In this document: one piece after another, positions 35,139 to 41,826 of the stretch
Numbering within the stretch: position 1 is the first letter of the stretch
How the letters are laid out: each line of letters starts with the position of its first letter
DNA from: Marinobacter salsuginis
Lineage (GTDB): Bacteria; Pseudomonadota; Gammaproteobacteria; Pseudomonadales; Oleiphilaceae
Direction: 5' to 3'
Length of the DNA stretch: 64,000 bases
Assembly: GCF_009617755.1 (NCBI RefSeq)
Contig: NZ_BGZH01000003.1
Coordinates: 1-64,000, forward strand
Translations under genes and position numbers: made by a program
The notes under the pieces: generated by a model
What the model was told of the DNA's origin: nothing
What the model saw: only the letters and a program-made list of their open reading frames with translations
Databases searched by the model: none

Positions 35139-35164
35139 ACTTATCTAAAATAGGAAGATCTTAC

Positions 35165-35803
35165 GTGCGTACCCGAACCCTGGTCACAAGCCTCGTTCTT
35201 TTTTGTCTGGTTGTCTTCGCGGCCGCTTTCGTTTATTACGATCGTTCTCAAGGCATTGATGAACCCGCCGTTGTTGAAAAAACGCCGCTGGTGAGAGATT
35301 ACTCTCCCGTTATCGGCCCTGAGGACGCGCCGGTAACCATTGTCGAATTCTTCGACCCATCCTGCGAAGGCTGTCGCGCCATGCATCCCTATGTGAAACA
35401 GATTCAGGCTGCATACCCGGACAACGTGCGTCTGGTCCTGCGCTACGTATTGTTTCACAAAGGCTCGGAAGAGGCCGTCAGAATTCTGGAAACCGCCCGC
35501 GAACAGGGGATCTACGAGCCGGTGCTTGACGCTGTCATGGAAGCCCAACCCCAGTGGCATGACGATCCAAAGGTCGCCGCAGCATGGGATGCGGCGGAGT
35601 CAGCCGGGCTTGATTTAGAAGCCGCCCGGGCCGGTATGAACTCGCAGGAGATTGACCGCATTATTCAACAGGATGCGGCTGACGTGAAAGCGGTTGGAAT
35701 TTCTGGAACCCCAACCTTTTACGTCAACGGGGACACCTTAAGTCGGCTGGGACCCCAAGAACTGTACGACCTTGTCACCTCCAAGGTAGAGTCGCCTCAA
35801 TAA
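35165..35803 (+). CDS. DsbA-family periplasmic thiol-disulfide protein (copy 1)
   Basis: 212 residues starting at GTG 35165 with AGGAAG upstream. N-terminal membrane anchor or signal (LVTSLVLFCLVVFAAAFVYYD), then a thioredoxin fold with insert: VTIVEFFDPSCEGCRAM with active-site C-E-G-C, and the cis-proline stretch GISGTPTFYVNG. DsbA-like enzymes oxidise or isomerise periplasmic thiols. It begins a three-gene run with CtaG and SCO proteins. A close paralogue is at 38980 (active site C-E-A-C), together with DsbB, so the locus encodes two parallel sets. Confidence 0.9.
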   Translation: MRTRTLVTSLVLFCLVVFAAAFVYYDRSQGIDEPAVVEKTPLVRDYSPVIGPEDAPVTIVEFFDPSCEGCRAMHPYVKQIQAAYPDNVRLVLRYVLFHKGSEEAVRILETAREQGIYEPVLDAVMEAQPQWHDDPKVAAAWDAAESAGLDLEAARAGMNSQEIDRIIQQDAADVKAVGISGTPTFYVNGDTLSRLGPQELYDLVTSKVESPQ

Positions 35804-35825
35804 CAACTTCAGAACCGGCAACGCT

Positions 35826-36668
35826 ATGTCACTGCTTGACTACTTATTACCTTACGATTTCTCGCCGCTGACCATACTGAGCTACATGCTCGTGATGGGG
35901 TTCTATGGCGTTGGGCTATTTCGGATGCCGGAACAGGACCGGCCAGGCGCACTGCGGATCTTTGCGTTCACCCTGGGGGTGATGATCTGTTATGCGGTGA
36001 TGCAGACCCGCTTCGATTACTACGCGCAATACATGTTCTTCGTCCATCGGGGCCAGCATCTGATCCTTCATCATATTGGGCCTATCCTGATCGCGCTTTC
36101 CAATCCCTTGCCGGTCATGCGGTTCTGGTTTGAAAAAATCAGCCCAGGCTGGAGGCGCACGCTCCGGCCTCTGGGTTGGTTTTATCAGGTCCTGCAACAA
36201 CCCTTCATCGCCCTATTCCTGTTTGTCGGGCTCATTTATTTCTGGCTGTGGCCATCAATCCATTTCGACGCCATGCTCAGCCGGGATCTGTACTGGGTCA
36301 TGAACTGGAGCATGTTACTGGATGGCCTGCTGTTCTGGTGGTTGATCTTCGACCCGCGACCGCCTGCGATCACCTCATCGCTGGGGTATGGCAGACGCAT
36401 GTTGGTTCTGGCTGCCGCAGGTGTGCTTCAGATGTTTCTTGGGGCGTGGATCGTGTTCTCACGTGACATGGTCTACGACGTTTACGAAGTCTGTGGCAGG
36501 GCCTGGCCGCTGGACCCGGAAGTCGACCAGCTCCTGGGCGGCATGCTGACCTATATCCCTCCCGCTATGATGAGCATCCTTGGCATTCTTCTGATGCTTC
36601 GGCGAGCCATGCATCAGGACGGAAAATATGCCAATCAATCCAAACCACTTGAGGAAACAGCGTCATGA
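35826..36668 (+). CDS. Cytochrome c oxidase assembly factor, caa3_CtaG type
   Basis: 280 residues with seven predicted membrane helices. Family marks include the histidine-rich region FVHRGQHLILHHIGP and later YIPPAMMSILG. CtaG-type integral membrane proteins help deliver copper to the CuB site of caa3/cbb3 oxidases and have also been linked to copper uptake. The gene overlaps the following SCO gene by 4 bp (ATGA), so the two are co-translated. Position beside DsbA and SCO suggests a periplasmic copper-handling module. Confidence 0.88.
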   Translation: MSLLDYLLPYDFSPLTILSYMLVMGFYGVGLFRMPEQDRPGALRIFAFTLGVMICYAVMQTRFDYYAQYMFFVHRGQHLILHHIGPILIALSNPLPVMRFWFEKISPGWRRTLRPLGWFYQVLQQPFIALFLFVGLIYFWLWPSIHFDAMLSRDLYWVMNWSMLLDGLLFWWLIFDPRPPAITSSLGYGRRMLVLAAAGVLQMFLGAWIVFSRDMVYDVYEVCGRAWPLDPEVDQLLGGMLTYIPPAMMSILGILLMLRRAMHQDGKYANQSKPLEETAS

Positions 36669-37288
36669 GAACTCGCTTCTGGCGACAGCGCACCAACATC
36701 ATATCGGCGACCTTAACGCTGATTGCATCCCTATTGCTGACTGGTTGCTTTGCCAATGACGAGGAAGACTGGAACGGTAAAAACATCAGTGGCTTGATGC
36801 CTGAGCTGGAATTCGACCTGATCAATAGCCAGGGCGAGTCGGTATCTGGCGAGGATTACAGTGGACGGGTGAGAATGCTGTTTTTCGGGTTCACCTCGTG
36901 CCCCGATGTTTGCCCAACCGCCCTGCAAAAGCTCAATCAGGCAACCAGTGGCCTGGCCCCGACGCTTCAGGATGAAGTACTCACTTTGTTCGTGAGTGTC
37001 GATCCGAAACGTGACACGCCTGAGCGCCTCGCAAAATACGTGGATTTTTTCGGTGACAATATTGTAGGACTCACTGGAAATGAACCCCAGCTTCGTGAAC
37101 TCGCAAAACGATATAGAACCACCTTCGGTTATGACGAACCTGACCCCGATGGAAATTATGCGGTGTCACACAGCAGCGCGATTTATGTATTTGATCGCGA
37201 GGGTAACCCCCGCCTTTTAATTCGGCCCGATTTGAGCGGGGAAGAAATTCGGCATGATCTCGTTGCTCTTATTCAGGAGGATTCCTGA
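36665..37288 (+). CDS. SCO-family copper chaperone/thiol protein (copy 1)
   Basis: 207 residues. The N-terminal lipobox-like stretch (LIASLLLTGCFAN) suggests a lipoprotein anchored in the membrane. The thioredoxin-like domain has the copper-binding motif FTSCPDVCPTAL (CxxxC) and the later histidine in NYAVSHSSAIYVFD. SCO proteins insert copper into the CuA site of cytochrome c oxidase or act as thiol reductants. Its sequence is very similar to the SCO gene at 40892. Its translation is coupled to ctaG-like gene. A hairpin follows the stop. Confidence 0.92.
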   Translation: MRTRFWRQRTNIISATLTLIASLLLTGCFANDEEDWNGKNISGLMPELEFDLINSQGESVSGEDYSGRVRMLFFGFTSCPDVCPTALQKLNQATSGLAPTLQDEVLTLFVSVDPKRDTPERLAKYVDFFGDNIVGLTGNEPQLRELAKRYRTTFGYDEPDPDGNYAVSHSSAIYVFDREGNPRLLIRPDLSGEEIRHDLVALIQEDS

Positions 37289-37295
37289 CTGAATA

Positions 37296-37323
37296 GACTG
37301 TCCCAACTCGAATTGGGACAGTC
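37296..37323. terminator. Bidirectional hairpin between SCO and MerR genes
   Basis: 11-bp perfect stem GACTGTCCCAA/TTGGGACAGTC with a 6-nt loop between the convergent genes. No long T run on either side. Confidence 0.65.
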
Positions 37324-37349
37324 CTGATTGGCGGGCAGATACAAATTGG

Positions 37350-37760
37350 TTAAGCAGAGCCGGAGAGTGTCTCAATAATTCGGCAATCCATAATAACCCC
37401 GCCTTCACAACACGCACTCAGTCTTTCCAACTCGTGTTCCATCGCACGCAAATCTTTCAGTCGAGAGCGCACCTGTTCCAACTGTTGTTCAACTTTGGCG
37501 TCTACTCCAGCGCAGGACTCCTGATGTCGATCTGCTAGCGACAGCAGCTCTCGAATATCGTCAAGGCTGAAACCGAGCCCCCGGCTTCGTCGGATAAACA
37601 GCAGCCGCGAATAATCCGCTTTGGCGTACAGTCGATATCCGGAGTCCGAGCGGATCGCTTTCGGTAACAGTCCAATTCTTTCGTAGTAGCGGATGGTTAC
37701 GGGCTTGATGCCCGTATCATCAGCCAACCGACCGACCGTGTAGGTTTTTTCGCTCATCAT
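37350..37760 (-). CDS. MerR-family metal-responsive regulator (PbrR/CadR-like)
   Basis: About 136 residues. Three tandem ATGs (37763, 37760, 37757) make the start ambiguous; the middle one has AAGG at suitable spacing. N-terminal winged helix (YTVGRLADDTGIKPVTIRYYERIGLL, partly quoted: GIKPVTIRYYERIGLLP), a long dimer helix (VEQQLEQVRSRLKDL) and a C-terminal metal loop with cysteines in QESCAGV, LSACCEGG and IMDCRIIE. The cysteine pattern is close to the lead/cadmium/zinc sensors of the family. It is divergent from the CDF gene at 37827 and their promoters overlap. It probably also acts on the sites at 31854 and 30996. Confidence 0.92.
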   Translation of the reverse strand: MMSEKTYTVGRLADDTGIKPVTIRYYERIGLLPKAIRSDSGYRLYAKADYSRLLFIRRSRGLGFSLDDIRELLSLADRHQESCAGVDAKVEQQLEQVRSRLKDLRAMEHELERLSACCEGGVIMDCRIIETLSGSA

Positions 37761-37762
37761 CA

Positions 37763-37793
37763 TTGACCTTATAGTTACTATAACCCCTATTGT
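37763..37793 (+). promoter_or_regulatory. MerR-type promoter/operator between merR-like gene and CDF gene 3
   Basis: TTGACC (37763-37768), 19-bp spacer with perfect dyad TTATAG-TTA-CTATAA, TATTGT (37788-37793). It drives the CDF gene to the right; the regulator gene reads away on the other strand, its first ATG overlapping the -35. Confidence 0.87.
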
Positions 37794-37826
37794 ATCGTTG
37801 TATTGCAAATACTAGGAGGGTTCGTC

Positions 37827-38552
37827 GTGGATAGCTGCTGTGAAAACAAGGCCGGTGAACTGGCACAATTGCGAGCGAGCCAAAGCCGGGTGCTTTACAT
37901 TGCGCTTGCCATAAACGCAGTGATGTTTGTGGTGGAATTCAGCGCCGGCTGGATTGCAAGCTCTACCGCGTTGCTGGGCGATTCGCTGGATATGTTCGGC
38001 GACGCGTCTGTCTATGCACTGACACTGTTCGTGCTGGACCGAAGCCGTCGCGCGCGTGCCGGAGCGGCTTTGTTCAAAGGCGGCTTTATGCTGTTGTTCG
38101 GGCTTGTTGTTGTCGCCGATGCCATCCGCAAGCTGGTGATACAGGAAGTGCCGGCCGCCGAGTGGATGGGCGCTGTCGGCGCTCTTGCTCTTTTTGCAAA
38201 CGGCGTTTGTTTTGTGTTGCTCTACCGTCATCGTGCGGACGACCTCAACATGCGTTCCACCTGGATGTGTTCCAGGAACGATCTGTTCGCCAACAGCAGT
38301 GTCATCATTGCGGCTGGATTGGTCGCCCTCACCAATACCCTCTGGCCGGACATCATTGTGGGCCTCGCCATTGCTGCGCTTTTCCTGCATTCCGCCTGGC
38401 AAGTCATCAGTGAAGGTATGGGGGAATGGCGTGCCGGTGGCGCAGAATCCGCCAACCAATCGGACGAAGGTGAGGTCGCCACTACCGGAGACAACTGCTG
38501 TTCTTCATCGCAAAGCACGTGTGGCAGTGCATCGGAAGAGCCATCCCGGTGA
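37827..38552 (+). CDS. CDF-like cation transporter, cysteine-rich ends
   Basis: 241 residues from GTG 37827, with AGGAGG 7 nt upstream. Six membrane helices without the cytoplasmic ferredoxin-like domain. Metal motifs ALLGDSLDMFGDA in helix 2 and SRNDLFANSSV in helix 5 resemble the CDF protein at 31918. Starts VDSCCENKAG and ends with CCSSSQSTCGS, giving cysteines at both ends that may help catch soft metals. Expressed from the MerR-type promoter and overlapping dsbB by 4 bp, so it leads a five- or six-gene operon. Confidence 0.87.
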   Translation: MDSCCENKAGELAQLRASQSRVLYIALAINAVMFVVEFSAGWIASSTALLGDSLDMFGDASVYALTLFVLDRSRRARAGAALFKGGFMLLFGLVVVADAIRKLVIQEVPAAEWMGAVGALALFANGVCFVLLYRHRADDLNMRSTWMCSRNDLFANSSVIIAAGLVALTNTLWPDIIVGLAIAALFLHSAWQVISEGMGEWRAGGAESANQSDEGEVATTGDNCCSSSQSTCGSASEEPSR

Positions 38553-38983
38553 CCAACAATAACCAGGTGATTCCATGGGGGCTGCTGCTGTCGGCCTGGC
38601 TACTGGCGTTGGTGTCCTCGCTTTCAGCCATCTACATCGGGGAAGTTCTCGGGCAGGCTCCGTGCGTTCTGTGCTGGTTTCAGCGCGCCTTCATGTTTCC
38701 GTTGGCGGTGATTCTCGCAGTCGCCTGCTACTACTCGGATTTCAACGTTTGGCGCTACGCTATGCCGCTGGCTGTTATTGGCTCCCTGTTCGCTCTGGCC
38801 CACTCACTGCTTTATGTGGGGATAATTCCACAACCCATTCAGCCCTGCACGGCCACTGGCCCGTCCTGCTCGGGTGACGGAATGACGATATTTGGTGGGC
38901 TGCCGCTTCCGTTTCTATCGCTGGCCATTTTCGTTGCCATCATAATTCTGCTCTTGCTTGTCCGTCGGAGAATTCATTCATGA
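38549..38983 (+). CDS. DsbB-family disulfide bond formation protein
   Basis: 144 residues starting at GTG 38549, which overlaps the CDF stop (GTGA). Four membrane helices. First periplasmic pair in APCVLCWFQR (CxxC), second pair in PIQPCTATGPSC. The protein re-oxidises its DsbA partner with quinone. It is the BdbC-like short form. The stop overlaps the start of DsbA copy 2 (ATGA), indicating a tight oxidase pair. Presence in a MerR-controlled metal operon suggests a dedicated periplasmic oxidation system for metal-stressed thiol proteins. Confidence 0.9.
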   Translation: MTNNNQVIPWGLLLSAWLLALVSSLSAIYIGEVLGQAPCVLCWFQRAFMFPLAVILAVACYYSDFNVWRYAMPLAVIGSLFALAHSLLYVGIIPQPIQPCTATGPSCSGDGMTIFGGLPLPFLSLAIFVAIIILLLLVRRRIHS

Positions 38984-39657
38984 ATCGTCGTGCCATCGTT
39001 GTTGTCGTGTGTCTCGTGCTGATCGCAGCCTTTTCGGCCGCTGTCTTGTTCAAGCCACAGCCCCAGCAGCCTCAAAAAACGGCCACCACCGGTGAAAAGT
39101 CTGTTGTCGCTTCCGAACCGATCGCGAACCAACAAGCATTGGTACGCTTCCATTCGCCCACATTCGGGCCTGCCGACGCACCGGTGACCATCGTTGAGTT
39201 TTTCGACCCCTCCTGCGAAGCCTGCCGGGCGTTCTACCCCATCGTGAAACAGATTCTTGCTGAGTATCCAGGTCAGGTGCGCCTTGTTTTGCGTTACACA
39301 CTGTTCCATCAGGGTTCCGAGGAAGTCTCCAGAATTCTGGAAGCAGCTCGCCTGCAAGATGTCTATGAACCGGTGCTGGAAGCTGTGTTGGAGGTGCAGC
39401 CTGCCTGGCACGACGACCCGAAGGTTGCCAAGGCATGGGGAGCGGCCGAGGCAGCCGGTCTGGACCTGTCCCAAGCCCGTGAGGATATGCAATCCGAACG
39501 GATAAGCGCCATCCTTGATCAAGACATGCAGGACGTCAAAACCATCGGCGTTCGGGGCACCCCGACTTTTTTCGTGAATGGCCGCCAACTCACGGAGTTT
39601 GGTCCCAAACCGCTACTTCGCCTTGTTCAGGAGTCGCTCCCAGACGCACAGCAATAG
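38980..39657 (+). CDS. DsbA-family periplasmic thiol-disulfide protein (copy 2)
   Basis: 225 residues. N-terminal membrane anchor (VVVVCLVLIAAFSAAVLF), a low-complexity linker (KPQPQQPQKT) and a thioredoxin fold: VTIVEFFDPSCEACRAF (C-E-A-C) and VRGTPTFFVNG. Closely related to the gene at 35165 over the whole catalytic domain; the linker and ends differ. Partnered by translation overlap with DsbB. The repeated occurrence of DsbA and SCO genes shows that two related cassettes sit side by side. Confidence 0.9.
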   Translation: MNRRAIVVVVCLVLIAAFSAAVLFKPQPQQPQKTATTGEKSVVASEPIANQQALVRFHSPTFGPADAPVTIVEFFDPSCEACRAFYPIVKQILAEYPGQVRLVLRYTLFHQGSEEVSRILEAARLQDVYEPVLEAVLEVQPAWHDDPKVAKAWGAAEAAGLDLSQAREDMQSERISAILDQDMQDVKTIGVRGTPTFFVNGRQLTEFGPKPLLRLVQESLPDAQQ

Positions 39658-39737
39658 CGACCGGTGTCGATTAAAACACGGATGGGCTTGATGCCCTCCA
39701 CCGTCAACTGAACTCAGAAAGTTGAGGACTCACGGAA

Positions 39738-40460
39738 ATGCCAGATCTTGCGACATGGGGAATGCTGGCTGCTTTTTTTGGCGGCCTGGTGTCTTTTTTC
39801 TCACCCTGCACTCTGCCGCTGGTTCCGGGGTATCTCTCGGTCGTTACGGGCGGCACCGTCACAGACCGTTCGAGTCGACTGCAATCTCTGTGGCTCAGTA
39901 TCTGTTTTGTCCTTGGATTCAGTGTGGTGTTCATCGCTTTTGGTGCCAGCGCTAGTCTGCTCGGTCAGTGGCTGATGGCCTACCGGCAGGAAGCCAATCT
40001 GGTGGCGGGCATTCTGATCGTGCTGATGGGGCTATTTATGCTGGGCTGGTGGAGCATGCCCGCGCTACAGCGCGACTGGCGCTTTGGGCAAACCCTTGAG
40101 GGTGGACGGCCCACGGCAGCGTTTCTTCTCGGTTTGGCCTTTGCCGTCGGATGGACACCGTGTATTGGCCCGATATTGGGCGCTATCCTGGCTCTCAGTT
40201 CCACCCATGCGAATGCTGAAACCGGCATGCTGTACCTGGCCGTTTATTCGCTGGGGTTGGCAATTCCATTTTTGGCAACGGCTCTATTTATTGAGCACTT
40301 TCGGGCGCGAGTGCGCTGGATGAGCCGCTGGAGTCAGTCACTGAGAATTCTGGCAGGGCTGGTTCTGGTTGTTATGGGGGTAATGGTGCTGACGGGACAG
40401 ATGACCCGGTTTGCATCATGGATGTTATCCGCATTTCCGGTACTCGGAAGACTCGGTTGA
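39738..40460 (+). CDS. CcdA/DsbD-like transmembrane thiol transporter
   Basis: 240 residues with six predicted membrane helices. The two key membrane cysteines are in FFSPCTLPLVPGYLSVV (shortened: SPCTLPLVPGY) and VGWTPCIGPILGAIL, as in CcdA. It passes electrons from cytoplasmic thioredoxin to periplasmic thiol proteins. Next to DsbA/DsbB oxidases and a SCO protein, it would provide the reducing branch, probably keeping the SCO cysteines reduced. Start ATG 39738 has GGA upstream. The operon continues with DUF3703 and SCO copy 2. Confidence 0.9.
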   Translation: MPDLATWGMLAAFFGGLVSFFSPCTLPLVPGYLSVVTGGTVTDRSSRLQSLWLSICFVLGFSVVFIAFGASASLLGQWLMAYRQEANLVAGILIVLMGLFMLGWWSMPALQRDWRFGQTLEGGRPTAAFLLGLAFAVGWTPCIGPILGAILALSSTHANAETGMLYLAVYSLGLAIPFLATALFIEHFRARVRWMSRWSQSLRILAGLVLVVMGVMVLTGQMTRFASWMLSAFPVLGRLG

Positions 40461-40517
40461 TCCCGGGCAAATCTTTGCCCACCACTCAGCTGGCCGATAA
40501 GGCAGGAGAACCGAGCA

Positions 40518-40874
40518 GTGAACAGTGAACTCAAGGCGTTCTATCTGACAGAACTGGCAGCAGCCGCTGATGCAGACAATCAGGGCGATGTCGATACAGC
40601 GTTCAGACATCTTGAACGGGCTCATATTCTGAGCCAGAAGTTCGCGTTAGCGCACACGACAACACATTTGCGCATGCTACGGCTCGGCTGGCACACGCGC
40701 GATGCTCGCGAGGTTCTCGGTCAGCTGGCTCGGGCCTTCGCTGCGTTGCTGGTTTCACGAATCTGGGTTCCTGTCGGCAATACGGGACGTGCCAACGTCA
40801 GCGCATTTGAACCGATGGCGGTGCCGGAAGACTTGGCGATTGTTCTGGGACACCAGAAGCCTTCCAACACGTAA
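40518..40874 (+). CDS. DUF3703 protein
   Basis: 118 residues from GTG 40518 with AGGAGA 8 nt upstream. Entirely soluble and helical, with AFRHLERAHILSQKFALAHTTTHLRML, of which RHLERAHILSQ and HTTTHLRML are the recognisable DUF3703 signatures, rich in conserved histidines. Function is unknown; the family is frequently found in metal-resistance neighbourhoods. The conserved histidines could bind a metal. It sits between CcdA and SCO copy 2, apparently co-transcribed (spacings 57 and 17 bp). Confidence 0.85.
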   Translation: MNSELKAFYLTELAAAADADNQGDVDTAFRHLERAHILSQKFALAHTTTHLRMLRLGWHTRDAREVLGQLARAFAALLVSRIWVPVGNTGRANVSAFEPMAVPEDLAIVLGHQKPSNT

Positions 40875-40891
40875 CTGAAGGACACCACTTT

Positions 40892-41518
40892 ATGATCACA
40901 CCCTGCTTCCAACACCACACAAAGCGCTTTGCATCCATTGCATTAATGATGCTGGCAATCCTCCTTGTTGGCTGCATGGGCGATGATGCGCCGGATTGGC
41001 ACGGAACAGACATCAGCGGCGTGATGCCCAAGCTTGAATTCGATTTGATCGACAGTCAGGGAGCACCGGTTTCAGGCGATGATTACAGTGGTCAGGTACG
41101 AATGCTGTTTTTCGGATTTACCTCTTGCCCTGATGTTTGCCCCACTGCTCTGCAAAAACTCAGTCAGGCCGTTAGCGGCCTGAGCCCGGAAAACCAGGAG
41201 GAGGTACTTACGCTGTTCGTCAGCGTTGACCCTCAGCGCGATACGCCCGAGCGCCTGGCAGAGTATGTCAATTTTTTTGGTGAAAGGATCGTCGGGCTGA
41301 CCGGCAAAACCTCTGACCTACGCACACTTACCCAGCGATACCGGACCACGTTCGGGCATGAAGAACCGGACGCAGAAGGTGATTACGCCGTCACTCACAG
41401 CGGCGCAGTTTATGTGTTTGATCGTGAGGGTAATCCACGCCTGCTTATCCGACCGGAAGATTTAAGCGCTCAAGCCATTCGGCAGGACCTTGTTGCCCTT
41501 CTTGAAGAAAGTTCCTGA
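40892..41518 (+). CDS. SCO-family copper chaperone/thiol protein (copy 2)
   Basis: 208 residues. N-terminal lipobox-like LAILLVGCMGD suggests a lipoprotein. The copper motif FTSCPDVCPTAL is identical to that of copy 1, and the histidine is in DYAVTHSGAVYVFD. The two SCO proteins match over most of their length, so they arose by duplication of a cassette or by capture of two related cassettes. Last gene of the MerR-driven operon. It would work with CcdA (reduction) and with copper delivery to an oxidase. Confidence 0.92.
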   Translation: MITPCFQHHTKRFASIALMMLAILLVGCMGDDAPDWHGTDISGVMPKLEFDLIDSQGAPVSGDDYSGQVRMLFFGFTSCPDVCPTALQKLSQAVSGLSPENQEEVLTLFVSVDPQRDTPERLAEYVNFFGERIVGLTGKTSDLRTLTQRYRTTFGHEEPDAEGDYAVTHSGAVYVFDREGNPRLLIRPEDLSAQAIRQDLVALLEESS

Positions 41519-41826
41519 ATGACTGAAGGATTCGATAGTGTTCTTTGCAAGGGCGTTTGTAAAGGCCCTGTTCGACAATCCTCAAGTCCGATAGTCTCCA
41601 CGCATTCCTGTTCGCATGAGGCACAATAATCGCTGGCGCATTTTCCTTCCATCTCTGCCGTGCAATGATTTAGCGTTTCCAACTTGTTCCGGCAATGATA
41701 CCGGATGAAATGGATGCGATTTGCCTGGAGGCACTGGAGGAAGCCCTGACTCGAATGTTCGCTTTTGTTTAAAAAGCGTCTTAATCGCTCAGCAGTGAAA
41801 TAGTCAAAGGTTCAATTTTGCCCTCT
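41519..41826. other. Gap with a cysteine-rich minus-strand frame, no supported gene
   Basis: A minus-strand frame of 70 codons (41470-41682) has a striking cluster KCASDYCASCEQEC but starts without a clear ribosome site and runs into the SCO gene, so it is not called. A plus-strand fragment reading IPDEMDAICLEALEEALTRM before TAA at about 41770 could be the tail of a lost gene. This is also the junction between the metal operon and the E1/E2/JAB block. Confidence 0.35.

Noticed and set aside
37812..38459. 215-codon minus-strand frame over the CDF gene
   Set aside because: Shadow of a membrane protein with clear motifs on the other strand.
41470..41682. Cysteine-rich 70-codon minus-strand frame
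   Set aside because: Attractive cysteine pattern but overlaps the SCO gene and has no ribosome site; kept only as a note in the gap entry.
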